64,000 bases of DNA. It comes from Candidatus Accumulibacter cognatus (GTDB lineage: Bacteria; Pseudomonadota; Gammaproteobacteria; Burkholderiales; Rhodocyclaceae). The notes beneath the pieces are model-generated. The model worked only from the letters and a program-made list of their open reading frames with translations, searched no databases and was not told the DNA's origin. The translations under genes were made by a program, and so were the position numbers. Location of the stretch: the NCBI GenBank assembly GCA_013414765.1, contig CP058708.1:4818748-4882747 (forward strand), in the 5' to 3' direction. Each line of letters begins with the position of its first letter. Positions within the stretch are counted from its first letter, which is position 1. Of this stretch, positions 47,041-57,842 are shown piece by piece.

Positions 47041-49359
47041 TCACTGCCCGTGCCAGTAACGGTGATACTCGGCCCGATACGCGGAGAGAGTCAGCCCGCT
47101 GGCCAGCCTGATGCGCACCGCGCCATCCCGATCGGTGCGCCACACCCGACTGCCTGAATAACGTTCAACGACCTCTGGACGGGGATGCTGGAAACGGTTG
47201 CGGTAGCCGACGGGAATGATCGCCTCACGGGCACCGACGGCAGCCACGAAGTCGGGCGTCGACGAAGTGGCGCTGCCGTGATGCGGCACCAGCAGCACGT
47301 CGCTGCGCAACAGGGGAGCGGCCCGATCGAGCAGGGCCTGCTCGTCGCGCGCCTCGATGTCGGAGGTGAGCAGGATGCTGGCGAAGGCATTCTCGATCCG
47401 CAGCACGCAACTCATGTGGTTGGTTCTGGCGGCCTGATGCCCGTAGGCAGCGGCATCGGGATGAAGGATCGTGAAGCGAACGCCGTCCCACTCCCAGACC
47501 TGCCCGGCCTGGCAACGTTCGCCGGGCAGTTCGGGAAGCGACGACAAGGTCCGCGCTATTGGTACGGCCTCCTGCACGGCAACGATGCCACCCGAGTGGT
47601 CCTTGTCGCGATGGGTCACGATCAGCGAATCGAGTCGCCCGATCCCGCTGGCGCGCAGGTAGGGGACGATGATGCGTTGGCCGGCGTCCGACTCGGCGCT
47701 GTACAGCGGCCCGGTGTCGTAGAGGAGATTGTGTCCGGCGGTACGCACGACAACCGCCAGTCCCTGACCGACATCGAGGACATCGACCCAGGCCTCTCCC
47801 ACCAAGGGCCTCTCGGCGGGAGAGAACAGCACCGGCAGCAGCAGACACAGGCCCAGCCAGCGTGCAGGAAAACCGCGTGGTAGAAGTAACCAGATCACTC
47901 CGAGCACCGCCACCAGCGTCGCCGCCAGCGGCGGTGCCGGCTGTTCCCAGACCGGCCAGATCGCCAGCCATTCGAGAAAGCCCATCAAACCGGACAGCAG
48001 CCAGTGATCAAAGTAGAGCAGCGGCGGCCAGGGAAGGACGGTGAAGAGCAGCGCCAGCGGCGTGATCATGAAGCTGATCAGCGGGATCGCGAATGCGTTG
48101 GCGAGTGGCGACACCAGCGAGAACTGCTGAAACATCAGCAGCAGCAGCGGCAGCGTCCCGAGGGTCACCGCCCACTGCGTTGCACCCCAGTTGGCAAGCG
48201 CTGCTCGCCAGCCACGGGAAGCCCCCAGACGGGCCGTACCGACAAAGAAGAGCAGCCCGACGGCCGCGAAGGAAAGCCAGAATCCCGGCGCCAGCACCGC
48301 CCAGGGGTCGAGCAGCAGCACCGCCAGCAATGCCAGCAGCAGGCCGCGGCTGGCGCCGAGATTGCGGCCCGAGTACAGCGCCAGAGCGACGACGCTCAGC
48401 ATGTAGACCGTCCGCTGCGCCGGCACGGCAAAACCGGCGAGCAGGGCATAGCCGAAAGCCGTGAACCAGCCGGCCGCGATCGCCGCTTTCTGCGCCGGCA
48501 TAAAAAGCATCAGCCGCTCGCTGCGCCGCCACAACCAACCAACCAGACCGCCAAACAGCGCCGCCACCATCGTCACATGCAGGCCGGAGATCGACATCAG
48601 GTGCGTCACTCCGGTTTGCCGGAACAAGCGCCACTGCGCTGCCGGGATCGCCTGCTCGTCGCCGATCGCCAGCGCAGCGAGAATGCCCACATACGGGGCC
48701 TCGGGCAAAACCCTGAAAAAGGCACTGCGAATGTGCTCACGCCAACGCTCGATGACGTAGGCAGGCCGCAGCACGAAGTCGTCGAGACGCTGTGCCTCGG
48801 CGAGCGGACGCACATAGCCGGTGGCGCGCAGGCCACGCTCGAAGAGCCAGGCCTCGTAATCGAAGCCATGCGGGTTGGCGTTGCCATGCGGGCGTTTGAG
48901 ACGAACGGTGAAGCGCCAGCGCTCGGCCGGGCGGATCAGCGGAGCATCACGCCACTCGTCTTCGCGCCAGCCGTGATACCAGGAAAGCATGATCCGCCGC
49001 GGCAGACGCGCGCCGGGCGTTGCCACCGCCTCGACATCGAATGCGCAGCGTTCACCACGCTCGAAGGCATGCGGCAGCGCCGCGACGACGCCGACGACCT
49101 GCACATCACGCCCCTCCCACTCGGCCGGGAGCTGATCCAGCAGTCGCTGCCCGGCGAGCAGTGCCGCCCAGGCCAGACCCAGCATGGCACAGGCGATTGC
49201 CGTGGCGATTCGTCCCAGGGCGTGCCGCCAGCGGCCGCAGCAGAGCAGCAGCAATGCCCCGCCGATCAGCAGGCCAGCGACCAGCGACAATGCCGGCAGC
49301 GTCTCCTGAAGCTGCAGGCAGCCGACACCGAGAGCAAAAGCAAGAATGTTGCCGCGCAT
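47041..49359 (-). CDS. comEC: ComEC/Rec2 DNA-uptake channel
   Basis: The 772-residue inner-membrane protein carries DNA across the membrane in natural transformation. An N-terminal OB-like domain (DUF4131, about 30-190), a multi-helix competence domain with SGLHVTMVAALF, and a C-terminal metallo-beta-lactamase domain (VLDVGQGLAVVV, VTHRDKDHSGG, VLLVPHHGSATSS) are all present. The nuclease-like motif THRDKDHSGG keeps the metal ligands. The start has no clear ribosome-binding site. Length is normal, so the gene looks functional. Other competence genes are not in the window. Confidence 0.93.
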   Translation of the reverse strand: MRGNILAFALGVGCLQLQETLPALSLVAGLLIGGALLLLCCGRWRHALGRIATAIACAMLGLAWAALLAGQRLLDQLPAEWEGRDVQVVGVVAALPHAFERGERCAFDVEAVATPGARLPRRIMLSWYHGWREDEWRDAPLIRPAERWRFTVRLKRPHGNANPHGFDYEAWLFERGLRATGYVRPLAEAQRLDDFVLRPAYVIERWREHIRSAFFRVLPEAPYVGILAALAIGDEQAIPAAQWRLFRQTGVTHLMSISGLHVTMVAALFGGLVGWLWRRSERLMLFMPAQKAAIAAGWFTAFGYALLAGFAVPAQRTVYMLSVVALALYSGRNLGASRGLLLALLAVLLLDPWAVLAPGFWLSFAAVGLLFFVGTARLGASRGWRAALANWGATQWAVTLGTLPLLLLMFQQFSLVSPLANAFAIPLISFMITPLALLFTVLPWPPLLYFDHWLLSGLMGFLEWLAIWPVWEQPAPPLAATLVAVLGVIWLLLPRGFPARWLGLCLLLPVLFSPAERPLVGEAWVDVLDVGQGLAVVVRTAGHNLLYDTGPLYSAESDAGQRIIVPYLRASGIGRLDSLIVTHRDKDHSGGIVAVQEAVPIARTLSSLPELPGERCQAGQVWEWDGVRFTILHPDAAAYGHQAARTNHMSCVLRIENAFASILLTSDIEARDEQALLDRAAPLLRSDVLLVPHHGSATSSTPDFVAAVGAREAIIPVGYRNRFQHPRPEVVERYSGSRVWRTDRDGAVRIRLASGLTLSAYRAEYHRYWHGQ

Positions 49360-49487
49360 GACGAATTAAAGCAGATTCTGCTCTCGTCAGGCAGCCATCC
49401 GTGCGTCTGACATCCGGCGACCCCCCGCGATCGGGATTTCCGGTGGTGCTGCCGTCAAGGTCCCGGCGTGCGTGACCCTGAGGGATC

Positions 49488-51509
49488 TCAGCTCAGTCTG
49501 AAGCGCCGCACCTCGGCTTCGAGACTTTCCGAGAGACGTTCGAGCTGTGCCGCCGTGGCGGCGTTGCCGGCAACGGCGGAGGAGTTCTCTTCCGCCATGC
49601 GGGCGACCCGCTCGACGCTGTGGGCGATCTCGTTATTGGCTACACTTTGCTCACGCAGGGCGTTGGAGATGTCGGCCACTCTTTGCACGACCTGCCGGGC
49701 ATTGCCGCCGATTTCGGCGAGCGAGCTGCCCGCCTGCCGAGCCAGCGTGACGCCTTCGGTAACGCGGCTGACGCCAATATTCATGCTCGCCACGGCGTCG
49801 CTGGTGCCCGCCTGGATGGCGGAAATGGTTTCCGTGATCTCCTGCGTCGAGCGGCTGGTGCGCTCCGCCAGTTTGCGAACCTCGTCGGCGACTACCGCGA
49901 AGCCACGACCCGATTCTCCGGCGCGCGCCGCCTCGATGGCCGCGTTCAATGCCAGCAGGTTGGTCTGGTCGGCAATGTCCTTGATCACATTGACGATTAA
50001 CGAGATCCGTTCCGACCGACCGCCCAGCTCGGAGATAATCGACGCCGAGTGATTGACCACCTCGGCAATTCTTTCGATCGCTTCGATGACGTTGCCGACG
50101 ACCCGGCCACCATCGGAAGACAGACCATCGGCGAGCGCCGCAATCCGGTCGGCGTCCTGCGCATTGCTCGACAGGTGTTCGATCCCGGCCGTCATTTCCT
50201 CGACTGCCGCGGCCATGGTAGACGCCGCCTCGCTCTGCTGCTCGCTGCCATGCTTTACCTGTGCTGCCGACGTGGACAACCTTTGCGTCGCTTGAAGAAC
50301 TTCGCCCGCGCTGCGATGGACGTTCTGGAGAAGGTGGCGAAACGCCTCAGCCATTTCGTTGACACCGTCGCCGACCAGTTTCAGCTCATCGCGGGTGCCG
50401 AGTTCCACGCGTACGCTAAGATCGCCGGTCGCCAGCGTTCGCGCGTTGTCGACCAGTTGCTGGATACAGCCGACCGTTGCGTAGTAGAAGCCAATCGAAA
50501 TGTAGGTAAATAAAATCAGCATGAGAAGCGATACGGCGAAGCTGAAGATCAAGTCGCGTTCCATCCGGTCGATCCGCCGTTGCAGTTGCTGCTCGAGTGC
50601 CGGAAAGAGGCTTTCGAAGAGTTCCTTGTAACCGGTGTCGATCGCCGCGGTGGTCAACGCAAAGTACTCGCCCGGGGGGGTTGCATAGGCACCGGAGAGT
50701 ACATCCTGGTTTACCAGCACGCTCAGCTTTTCAGTGGCTTCCGCCAGTTCCTTCGTCACCTTGGCGATGACTGGTTTCAGACCAGGGTTTTGGCGTGCGG
50801 CAGCCTCCAAGTGATGCTGTATTTCGTCGACGTTGTCGATGAGCCCGCTCAGGAGCACCGTCATTTCGACTGTTTGCTGCAGGGTCAGCGTCTGTTTCTT
50901 GGTAAGCGCTCCCGTACCCAGCGCCCGCAACTGGCCCATGTGCTCGATGGCCTTCGGCAAGTGGTCGATGATCCCGTTGATCAAATTCACCAGATCGATG
51001 TCGGGATCGTTGGACTGCGAGAAGTGATCGCCGACACCCCGCTGCAAGTCCAGCAGTTCGGCGATCGTTCGGTTATGGGTCAGGAAATTTTCTCTTGGAA
51101 TCAGATCCAGGCCGTCGCGCTCGATGCTCGCCCAGTTGTCGACGACCTTCTTCCACGAGTCGCTGGCGGTCAGCTCTGCTGGCAACTTGCCTTCGACGAT
51201 CTTCAACGTTTTGTTCACTTCCTCTTGCCGCACCGCACGGGGGGCCTTCATTCCGTCATTGCCACTCAACACGCCGGACGAGAGGCCACGATGGATTTGC
51301 AGGTTCTGTATCAGAAGGTTGATCGGCTTCTGCACCTCGATACCGGCCAATTCCTGCCGCGAACTGTCGATCACCTGGTGCAGGCTCTGGTAAAGGTTGA
51401 CCAATAGAACGCCGATCGCCACCAACGCCAACGCTCCCATGATGACGAATTTTCGCGTGTAGCCGACGCGGTTGAGCAGCACGATGGCCGGGGTAAACAA
51501 GCTTTTCAT
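49488..51509 (-). CDS. Methyl-accepting chemotaxis protein with NIT-like sensor
   Basis: The 673-residue chemoreceptor starts at ATG 51509 after GGAGGTGGC. Membrane segments lie at about 22-42 and 320-345 around a 280-residue helical periplasmic domain with [16 protein letters not shown], typical of nitrate/nitrite-sensing (NIT) domains. HAMP follows, then the signalling domain with hairpin tip [25 protein letters not shown]. The ligand is uncertain. Single gene; no chemotaxis partners nearby. Confidence 0.88.
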   Translation of the reverse strand: MKSLFTPAIVLLNRVGYTRKFVIMGALALVAIGVLLVNLYQSLHQVIDSSRQELAGIEVQKPINLLIQNLQIHRGLSSGVLSGNDGMKAPRAVRQEEVNKTLKIVEGKLPAELTASDSWKKVVDNWASIERDGLDLIPRENFLTHNRTIAELLDLQRGVGDHFSQSNDPDIDLVNLINGIIDHLPKAIEHMGQLRALGTGALTKKQTLTLQQTVEMTVLLSGLIDNVDEIQHHLEAAARQNPGLKPVIAKVTKELAEATEKLSVLVNQDVLSGAYATPPGEYFALTTAAIDTGYKELFESLFPALEQQLQRRIDRMERDLIFSFAVSLLMLILFTYISIGFYYATVGCIQQLVDNARTLATGDLSVRVELGTRDELKLVGDGVNEMAEAFRHLLQNVHRSAGEVLQATQRLSTSAAQVKHGSEQQSEAASTMAAAVEEMTAGIEHLSSNAQDADRIAALADGLSSDGGRVVGNVIEAIERIAEVVNHSASIISELGGRSERISLIVNVIKDIADQTNLLALNAAIEAARAGESGRGFAVVADEVRKLAERTSRSTQEITETISAIQAGTSDAVASMNIGVSRVTEGVTLARQAGSSLAEIGGNARQVVQRVADISNALREQSVANNEIAHSVERVARMAEENSSAVAGNAATAAQLERLSESLEAEVRRFRLS

Positions 51510-51542
51510 GGGCAGCCACCTCCAGGTTATTACATTCTCATT

Positions 51543-52274
51543 CTATAATAAGTTCCCGTCATCGGCAACCGGTACCGGAACTTGCGGGGCACGGCGAGCG
51601 GAATGCAGGTAGCCGTCGCGCAACGTCAGTATGCGCCCGGCACGCTCGGCGAGCACCGGGTCATGCGTGACGATCACGAAACTCGTCTGCCGCGAACGGT
51701 TGAGCGCCAGCATCAGCTCGAAAACGCCGGCAGCGGTCTGCCGATCGAGATTGCCGGTCGGTTCGTCGGCGAGCACGCAGGCCGGCTCGGTGACCAGTGC
51801 GCGAGCGATCGCCGCCCGCTGCCGTTCACCGCCCGACAACTCCGACGGCGTGTGCCGCAAGCGATGCCCGAGTCCGACCTCGCCGAGCACGGCCGCCGCG
51901 CGCGCTTCCGCTTCGGCTTTGGGCATGCGCCGGATGTACAACGGCATGGCGACGTTCTCCAGCGCGGAGAACTCGGCGAGCAGGTGATGAAACTGATAGA
52001 CGAAACCCAGGTGGCGATTGCGCAGCTTGCCGCGCTGTGCCTCGTCGATGCGGTTCAGATCGTTTCCCATCAACTGCACCTCGCCAGCGTCGGCGGCATC
52101 GAGACCACCGAGCAGATGCAGCAGCGTGCTCTTGCCCGAACCCGAAGCACCGACGATCGCCACCCGCTCGCCGGCCCGGATTTCGAGATCGACACCGAGC
52201 AGCACCGGGACTTTGCTGTCGCCCTGCAGATAGATCTTGCGTAAGCCCTGACAGACCAGAACCCGTTCACTCAT
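51543..52274 (-). CDS. lolD: Lipoprotein-releasing ABC ATPase LolD
   Basis: The 243-residue ATPase starts at ATG 52272-52274, overlapping the end of the permease gene by 8 bases; a longer frame upstream is inside that gene. Walker A is GASGSGKS, signature LSGGERQR, Walker [13 protein letters not shown]. The sequence [19 protein letters not shown] is typical of LolD. It powers release of outer-membrane lipoproteins to LolA. Operon with lolC/E. Confidence 0.95.
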   Translation of the reverse strand: MSERVLVCQGLRKIYLQGDSKVPVLLGVDLEIRAGERVAIVGASGSGKSTLLHLLGGLDAADAGEVQLMGNDLNRIDEAQRGKLRNRHLGFVYQFHHLLAEFSALENVAMPLYIRRMPKAEAEARAAAVLGEVGLGHRLRHTPSELSGGERQRAAIARALVTEPACVLADEPTGNLDRQTAAGVFELMLALNRSRQTSFVIVTHDPVLAERAGRILTLRDGYLHSARRAPQVPVPVADDGNLL

Positions 52275-53514
52275 AACGCAGCGCTTCCGCCGGATTGACG
52301 CGTGCCGCGCGCCAGCTGGGATAAATGGTAGCCACGAGCGCCAGCAGGAAAGCAACGCCGGTAATCGTCGTCACATCGCTCCATTGCAGTTCCGAAGGCA
52401 GATTGGAAATGTAATAGACCTCCTTGGCCAGGAACTGCGTGCCGAGCAGGCGCTCGATGAACGGCACCACGACATCGACGTTGAGCGCCAGGGCGACACC
52501 GCCGGCAACGCCGAGGCCGAGGCCGATGCAGCCGATCAGTGCTCCCTGCACGATGAACACCGCCATGATGCTCGCCGGGCTGGCACCGAGCGTGCGCAGG
52601 ATGGCAATATCCGACTGTTTGTCGGTGACCGCCATGACCAGCGTCGAAACGATGTTGAACGCGGCCACGGCGACGATCAGCGACAGGATGATGAACATCA
52701 TGTTCTTCTCGATCTGCACGGCGCGAAAGAAATTGGCGTGGCTGCGCGTCCAGTCGCTGATGAAGGCATGGGTATCGAGCTTGCCGGCCAGCGAACGCGC
52801 CACCCTTGGCGCGACAAAGAGGTCGTCGAGTTTCAGGCGCACGCCGGACACCCGGTCATCCATGCGGTACAGGCGCTGCGCGTCGGCGAGGTGGATCAGT
52901 GCCAGCCCGCTGTCGTACTCGTACATCCCGACCTCGAACAGACCGACGACATGAAAGGTCTTCAGACGCGGCACCACGCCAGCCGGGGTCACCACGCCCT
53001 GCGGTGCGATCAGCGTCACCCGGTCGCCGATGAAAACACCGAGCGCGCGCGCCAGCTCCGAACCGAGGATGATGTTGAAGTGATCCGGCTGCAAGGCGTC
53101 GAAGCGGCCATTTTTCATGTGCGTGCGAAAGTCTGCGACCCGGTCCTCGAGATCCGGCAGGATGCCGCGCACCACCGCGCCGCGTACCGATTGCCCATAG
53201 GCCAGCATGCCCTGCGCCTGTACGAAGGGTGCGGCGGCAAGCACCTGCGGCTGCTCGGCCGCCTGCTTCGCGACTGCTTCCCAGCCGGCCATTTCGCCAC
53301 TGGCGCCGGTAATCTCGACATGCGAGACGACGGCGAGAATGCGCGACCGCAATTCGGTCTGAAAACCATTCATCACCGACAGCACGACGATCAGTGCCGC
53401 GACACCCAGCGCGATACCGCACATCGAGATCAGCGAGATGAAGGAAATGAAGTGGTTGTGCTTCTTGGCGCGCGTATAGCGCAGGCCGACCAGCAACTCG
53501 TAGGGCAGGGCCAT
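52267..53514 (-). CDS. lolC: Lipoprotein-releasing permease LolC/LolE
   Basis: The 415-residue permease has an N-terminal membrane helix ([28 protein letters not shown]), a periplasmic MacB-like core domain (45-260), and three C-terminal helices ([23 protein letters not shown] and two more) in FtsX/MacB arrangement. Only one permease gene is present, which suggests a LolC/LolE or LolF homodimer. The start lacks a clear ribosome-binding site. Confidence 0.92.
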   Translation of the reverse strand: MALPYELLVGLRYTRAKKHNHFISFISLISMCGIALGVAALIVVLSVMNGFQTELRSRILAVVSHVEITGASGEMAGWEAVAKQAAEQPQVLAAAPFVQAQGMLAYGQSVRGAVVRGILPDLEDRVADFRTHMKNGRFDALQPDHFNIILGSELARALGVFIGDRVTLIAPQGVVTPAGVVPRLKTFHVVGLFEVGMYEYDSGLALIHLADAQRLYRMDDRVSGVRLKLDDLFVAPRVARSLAGKLDTHAFISDWTRSHANFFRAVQIEKNMMFIILSLIVAVAAFNIVSTLVMAVTDKQSDIAILRTLGASPASIMAVFIVQGALIGCIGLGLGVAGGVALALNVDVVVPFIERLLGTQFLAKEVYYISNLPSELQWSDVTTITGVAFLLALVATIYPSWRAARVNPAEALRYE

Positions 53515-53630
53515 CAGCGGCGGAAACTCGTCTCAAGAAACCGTTCGAAGCGCCGAAACGGCAAAAGGCGCTATGCTACACTTTTTTCGACTGTGGCTGC
53601 CCTCCCCGGCACACACTCACCACACCCCCC

Positions 53631-54710
53631 ATGCAGCTCACCCTGGTCGTACCCGAACTCCTCTGGCCCGAACCCGACGACCGCGAAAGTTTCGACGCGC
53701 TTCGCTGCGACGCCCTGAACACGCTGATCGCGCGCAGCCAGCGCACGCGTCGGCCGCCGCAGTCGCTCGAAGCGACGCTCTGCGATGTTTTCGGTCTTCC
53801 CGGGAATGCCGCCGGGAATGCCGCTTACGCCGCCTTCCGAGCGCTCGGTGAAGTCGCCGGACCGGCCGTGGCCAGCGACTGCTGGCTGTGCGCCGACCCG
53901 GTGCATCTGCGCCTGCACCAGGAACGTCTGATCCTTGCCGACGGTAGCCGTCTCGACATCAACGCCGCCGAAGCGACGGCCATCGTTGACGAACTCAATC
54001 GTCAGTTCCCGGATCTCGGTACCTTCCACATCGGCACGCCCGATCGCTGGTACCTGCAGCTTGCCGGCAATATCGAACTCGGCCGCTTCGACGTGCTGCC
54101 GCTGTCGGCCGTCGCCGGCCGCAGCGTCGGCCGGCAATTGCCGGAAAACGCCGAGTTGCGCTGGCTGCGCCAATTGCTCAACGAAGTGCAGATGGTGCTG
54201 CATCAGCACCCGGCCAACACCAGACGCGAGGAAGCAGGCCAGTCGACGATCAACAGCCTGTGGTTATGGGGCGCCGGGGTCCTGCCGGCAGGCAGGGCGC
54301 AGGACTGCACCGGCGTCTGGAGCGACCACCCGCTGGCGCGCGGCCTGGGGCGCGCTTTCGGCGTACCGGTGCAGGCCGTCCCCGACGATGCTGCCGCCCT
54401 GCTGGCGCAAACCCGCCCCGGCAGCCGCCCACTGCTCGTCCTCGATTCACTGCAAGCACCGGTACAGTACGAAGATGGCGAAGCCTACCGCGCGCAACTG
54501 CTCGCACTCGAAGCCCGCTGGTTCGCGCCGCTGCAGAGGGCGCTTGCGCTGGGCAGAATCCGGCACCTGCGTCTCGCAGCCACGACCGCCTACGCCATGC
54601 TGATCTGGGAAAGCAGCCGTAGCGGGCAGTGGCGGCTGTGGCGCCGCCCACAGTCGCTGGCGGCCACCGTGCAGACCCTGGCCAAGGGTCATGACCAGGA
54701 CGAGCCATGA
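53631..54710 (+). CDS. rpfE: RpfE-like protein
   Basis: The 359-residue protein opens LTLVVPELLWPEP and has a long alpha/beta body with SLWLWGAGVLP. The alkaline-phosphatase/phosphoglycerate-mutase-like flavour and the position directly before recJ match the RpfE type of Xanthomonas and betaproteobacteria, annotated there as a regulator of pathogenicity factors. Its biochemical function is unknown. It overlaps recJ by 4 bases (ATGA). No ribosome-binding site is visible before the ATG. Confidence 0.75.
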   Translation: MQLTLVVPELLWPEPDDRESFDALRCDALNTLIARSQRTRRPPQSLEATLCDVFGLPGNAAGNAAYAAFRALGEVAGPAVASDCWLCADPVHLRLHQERLILADGSRLDINAAEATAIVDELNRQFPDLGTFHIGTPDRWYLQLAGNIELGRFDVLPLSAVAGRSVGRQLPENAELRWLRQLLNEVQMVLHQHPANTRREEAGQSTINSLWLWGAGVLPAGRAQDCTGVWSDHPLARGLGRAFGVPVQAVPDDAAALLAQTRPGSRPLLVLDSLQAPVQYEDGEAYRAQLLALEARWFAPLQRALALGRIRHLRLAATTAYAMLIWESSRSGQWRLWRRPQSLAATVQTLAKGHDQDEP

Positions 54711-56416
54711 CCCGAATCTGTAGCCGCAGCGTCTCGCCGCGCATCCAGTGGCAGCTCGAACAACAGGGCGTACACCCGCTGCTGGCGCGCATCTACGCCG
54801 GGCGCGGCGTCGTCTTGCGCAGCGAACTCGATTACGAATTCACGTCGCTGCTGTCACCCGCCCGGCTAACGCACGCCGCCGAAGCCGCCGTCCTGCTCGC
54901 CGATTGCATCGCCGGACAGCAGAAAATTCTCATCGTCGCCGACTACGATTGCGACGGCGCCACCGCCTGCGCGCTGGGTGTCCGGGCACTACGGGCTTTC
55001 GGCGCAGACGTCGATTATCTGGTACCGAACCGCTTCACCTATGGCTACGGACTCTCCCCCGACATCGTCGAGCTTGCCGCGACGAAGCAGCCGAAGCTCA
55101 TCGTCACCGTTGACAACGGCATCGCCAGCGTCCACGGCGTTGCCCGCGCCAGGCAGCTCGGCATTGCAACGCTGATCACCGACCACCACCTGCCGGGCGA
55201 CGAACTGCCAGCCGCCGACTGCATCGTCAACCCCAACCTTCCCGGCTGCAGCTTCCCGAGCAAGCATCTGGCCGGCGTCGGCGTGATTTTCTACGTGATG
55301 CTGGCCCTACGTGCCGAATTGCGAGAGCGCCACTGGTTCTCGATGCGCAGCGAGCCCCGGCTCGCCGCCCTGCTCGACCTGGTCGCCCTCGGCACGATCG
55401 CCGACGTCGTCAGGCTCGACCACAACAACCGGGTGCTCGTCAGCCAGGGCCTCAAACGCATTCGCCAGGGCCAGCTCACCCCTGGCCTGCGCGCCATTTT
55501 CCGCGCCGCCGGACGCGATCCGGCGCAGGCCTCGGGCAACGACCTCGGCTTCATGATCGGCCCGCGCGTCAATGCCGCCGGCCGCCTCGCCGACATGACC
55601 CTGGGAATCGAGTGCCTGCTCACCGACGACGAAGGACGCGCGCTGAACATCGCACAACGACTCGACGCACTCAACCGCGAACGCCGCGAGATCGAATCCG
55701 GCATGCAGGAGCAGGCGCTGTCCCAGATTGCCAAGGCCATTCCCGACCTGAAAGAGAACGCCGCGGCAGCGGTCTCGCTGTTCGACGCCGACTGGCACCA
55801 GGGCGTCGTCGGCATCGTCGCCGCACGCATCAAGGAAAGGCTGCACCGTCCGGTATTCGCCTTCGCGCGTGGTGGCGGCGGCGAGATCAAGGGATCGGGC
55901 CGTTCGATCGCCGGCCTGCACCTGCGCGATGCCCTCGATCTGCTTTCCAAGCGCGCACCTGGCCTGCTGCTGCGCTTCGGCGGGCACGCCATGGCCGCCG
56001 GGGTGACGATGCGCGAAAGCGACTTTGCCTGTTTTCGCGAACTGTTCGCAGCCGTCGTCGATGAGTTGCTGTCGCCCGCCGACCGCACGCGCACCCTGGA
56101 AACCGACGGCGGCCTCGAAGCCGCCTATTTCTCGATCGCCACGGCGCGGCTGCTCGAGGCCGAAGTCTGGGGCCAAGGCTTTCCGGCGCCGCTGTTCCAG
56201 GATGAATTCATCGTCGAGAGTCAGCGCATCCTCAGGGACAAACACCTCAAGCTGCGCCTGCGCAAGGGAACACAATACCTTGAAGCGATCCAGTTCAACT
56301 TCGACCAGGCACCTGGCAACACCATCCACGCCGCTTACCGGCTGGCGATCAACGACTACAACGGCGTCCAGACGCCGCAATTGCTGATCGAACATCTGGA
56401 CTCCCGTGCCGGCTGA
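54707..56416 (+). CDS. recJ: Single-stranded-DNA-specific exonuclease RecJ
   Basis: The 569-residue DHH-family 5'-3' exonuclease acts in recombination and mismatch repair. Motif I ADYDCDGA (Asp residues 79, 81 and 83), DNGIAS, the DHH motif at 159-161 (TDHHLPG), and DHHA1 GGHAMAAG are all present, followed by a C-terminal OB-like domain. Translation is coupled to rpfE by an ATGA overlap. Confidence 0.95.
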   Translation: MTRICSRSVSPRIQWQLEQQGVHPLLARIYAGRGVVLRSELDYEFTSLLSPARLTHAAEAAVLLADCIAGQQKILIVADYDCDGATACALGVRALRAFGADVDYLVPNRFTYGYGLSPDIVELAATKQPKLIVTVDNGIASVHGVARARQLGIATLITDHHLPGDELPAADCIVNPNLPGCSFPSKHLAGVGVIFYVMLALRAELRERHWFSMRSEPRLAALLDLVALGTIADVVRLDHNNRVLVSQGLKRIRQGQLTPGLRAIFRAAGRDPAQASGNDLGFMIGPRVNAAGRLADMTLGIECLLTDDEGRALNIAQRLDALNRERREIESGMQEQALSQIAKAIPDLKENAAAAVSLFDADWHQGVVGIVAARIKERLHRPVFAFARGGGGEIKGSGRSIAGLHLRDALDLLSKRAPGLLLRFGGHAMAAGVTMRESDFACFRELFAAVVDELLSPADRTRTLETDGGLEAAYFSIATARLLEAEVWGQGFPAPLFQDEFIVESQRILRDKHLKLRLRKGTQYLEAIQFNFDQAPGNTIHAAYRLAINDYNGVQTPQLLIEHLDSRAG

Positions 56417-56648
56417 AAGGCCTGACACGAGAGCCGTTCGGAACCCGTTGGGAGCACTGTTTCGGTGCATTTCAGGCGCCTCGCAGCGTCTTTGCAAGGA
56501 CCCAGCAGACGGTGCTTGACGAGTCGCTGCACGCCGGAGATACTTCCACCGAAGCGGGCGTTTTGGGCGTCCGTTCTGTCCTCGTTTCTCGACTCGTTTC
56601 TCGACCTTCCCGACTTTTTTGATCAACCGACTCTGGAATAAGCCAATC
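56417..56648. other. Intergenic region before fba with tandem 12-bp repeat
   Basis: This 232-base region contains CTCGTTTCTCGA twice in direct tandem (56581-56604), followed by a similar TCGACCTTCCCGAC segment and TTTTTT. It probably holds the aldolase promoter, but no consensus pair could be assigned. Confidence 0.4.
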
Positions 56649-57722
56649 ATGAGTGCAACACAAATCAAACCCGGCGTCGCCACTGGCGACGAGTTGCAGG
56701 CCATTTTCGAACTGGCCAAGGCCAAGCAGTTCGCGCTGCCGGCGGTGAATGTCATCAACACCAGCACGGTGAACTCGGTCATGGAAACCGCCAAGGAGCT
56801 CAATGCTCCGGCGATCATCCAGTTCTCCAACGGAGGCGCGCAGTTCTTCGCCGGCAAGGGCCTCGACAATACCAACCAGCGTTCGTGCATCGCCGGCGGA
56901 ATCTCCGGCGCCCAGCACATCCATCTGATGGCCGAACTCTACGGCGCGACGGTCATCCTGCATACCGACCATGCGGCCAAAAAGCTGCTGCCGTGGATCG
57001 ACGGCCTGCTCGACGCCGGCGAACAATACTTCAAGACGCACGGAAAACCGCTCTACAGCTCGCACATGCTCGACCTTTCGGAAGAACCGATCGAGGAAAA
57101 CATCGAGATCTGCAAGCGCTATCTCGAACGGATGAGCAAGATGGGAATGACCCTCGAAATCGAGCTCGGCGTCACCGGCGGTGAGGAAGACGGCGTCGAC
57201 AACAGCGGTGTCGACAGCTCCAGGCTCTACACTCAGCCGGAAGACGTGGCGATGGCCTACGAAGCGCTCTCGCAGGTCAGCGACCGCTTCACCATCGCCG
57301 CGGCCTTCGGCAATGTGCACGGCGTCTACAAGCCGGGCAACGTCAAGCTGCAGCCGATCATCCTGAAAAACTCGCAGGATTACGTGCAGAAGAAATTCGG
57401 CACCAAGGACCTCCCGGTCAACTTCGTCTTCCATGGCGGATCGGGATCGACCCTCGAAGAAATCCGCGAGGCAATTTCCTACGGGGTCATCAAGATGAAC
57501 ATCGACACCGACCTGCAGTGGGCGTTCTGGGACGGCGTGATGGGCTTCTACAAGAAGAACGAAGGCTATCTGCAGGGTCAGATCGGCAACCCCGAAGGCG
57601 ATGAAAAACCGAACAAGAAGTACTATGACCCGCGTGCCTGGCTGCGCAAGGGTGAAGACGCCTTCCGGGCCCGACTCAAGCAGGCCTTTGCCGACCTGAA
57701 CAACATCGGCACGCTGGGCTAA
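56649..57722 (+). CDS. fbaA: Class II fructose-bisphosphate aldolase
   Basis: The 357-residue zinc aldolase starts at ATG 56649 (MSATQIKPGVATGDEL), the family start; a frame open 10 codons earlier is ignored. Catalytic Asp107 and zinc His108 lie in HTDHAAKKLL, further zinc ligands in GNVHGVYKPGN and FHGGSGS, and the E. coli-type insertion GVTGGEEDGVDNSG marks it as class IIA. It cleaves or forms fructose 1,6-bisphosphate. Ribosome-binding site weak (GGAATAAG). A terminator follows. Confidence 0.96.
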   Translation: MSATQIKPGVATGDELQAIFELAKAKQFALPAVNVINTSTVNSVMETAKELNAPAIIQFSNGGAQFFAGKGLDNTNQRSCIAGGISGAQHIHLMAELYGATVILHTDHAAKKLLPWIDGLLDAGEQYFKTHGKPLYSSHMLDLSEEPIEENIEICKRYLERMSKMGMTLEIELGVTGGEEDGVDNSGVDSSRLYTQPEDVAMAYEALSQVSDRFTIAAAFGNVHGVYKPGNVKLQPIILKNSQDYVQKKFGTKDLPVNFVFHGGSGSTLEEIREAISYGVIKMNIDTDLQWAFWDGVMGFYKKNEGYLQGQIGNPEGDEKPNKKYYDPRAWLRKGEDAFRARLKQAFADLNNIGTLG

Positions 57723-57744
57723 GCGATTCCCGGCGCATGCAAAC

Positions 57745-57776
57745 GGGCTGGTCCAGGTCTGGGCTGGCCCTTTTTT
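57745..57776 (+). terminator. Terminator after fbaA
   Basis: An imperfect GC-rich hairpin (GGGCTGG...CCAG, GT, CTGG...GCCC) is followed by six T residues, 22 bases after the aldolase stop. Confidence 0.65.
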
Positions 57777-57842
57777 GTGCCTGCCGGAGATCACCTTTCC
57801 ATCAATACACCGTAAGTACAACAGTACACCGAGGATCAAACC

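Noticed and set aside
48004-49410. 468-codon plus-strand open frame within comEC
   Set aside because: Highly charged Gln/Arg-rich translation antisense to transmembrane segments of comEC; no ribosome-binding site.
55307-56920. 537-codon minus-strand open frame over recJ and the fba leader
   Set aside because: Shadow frame of recJ without any recognisable domain.
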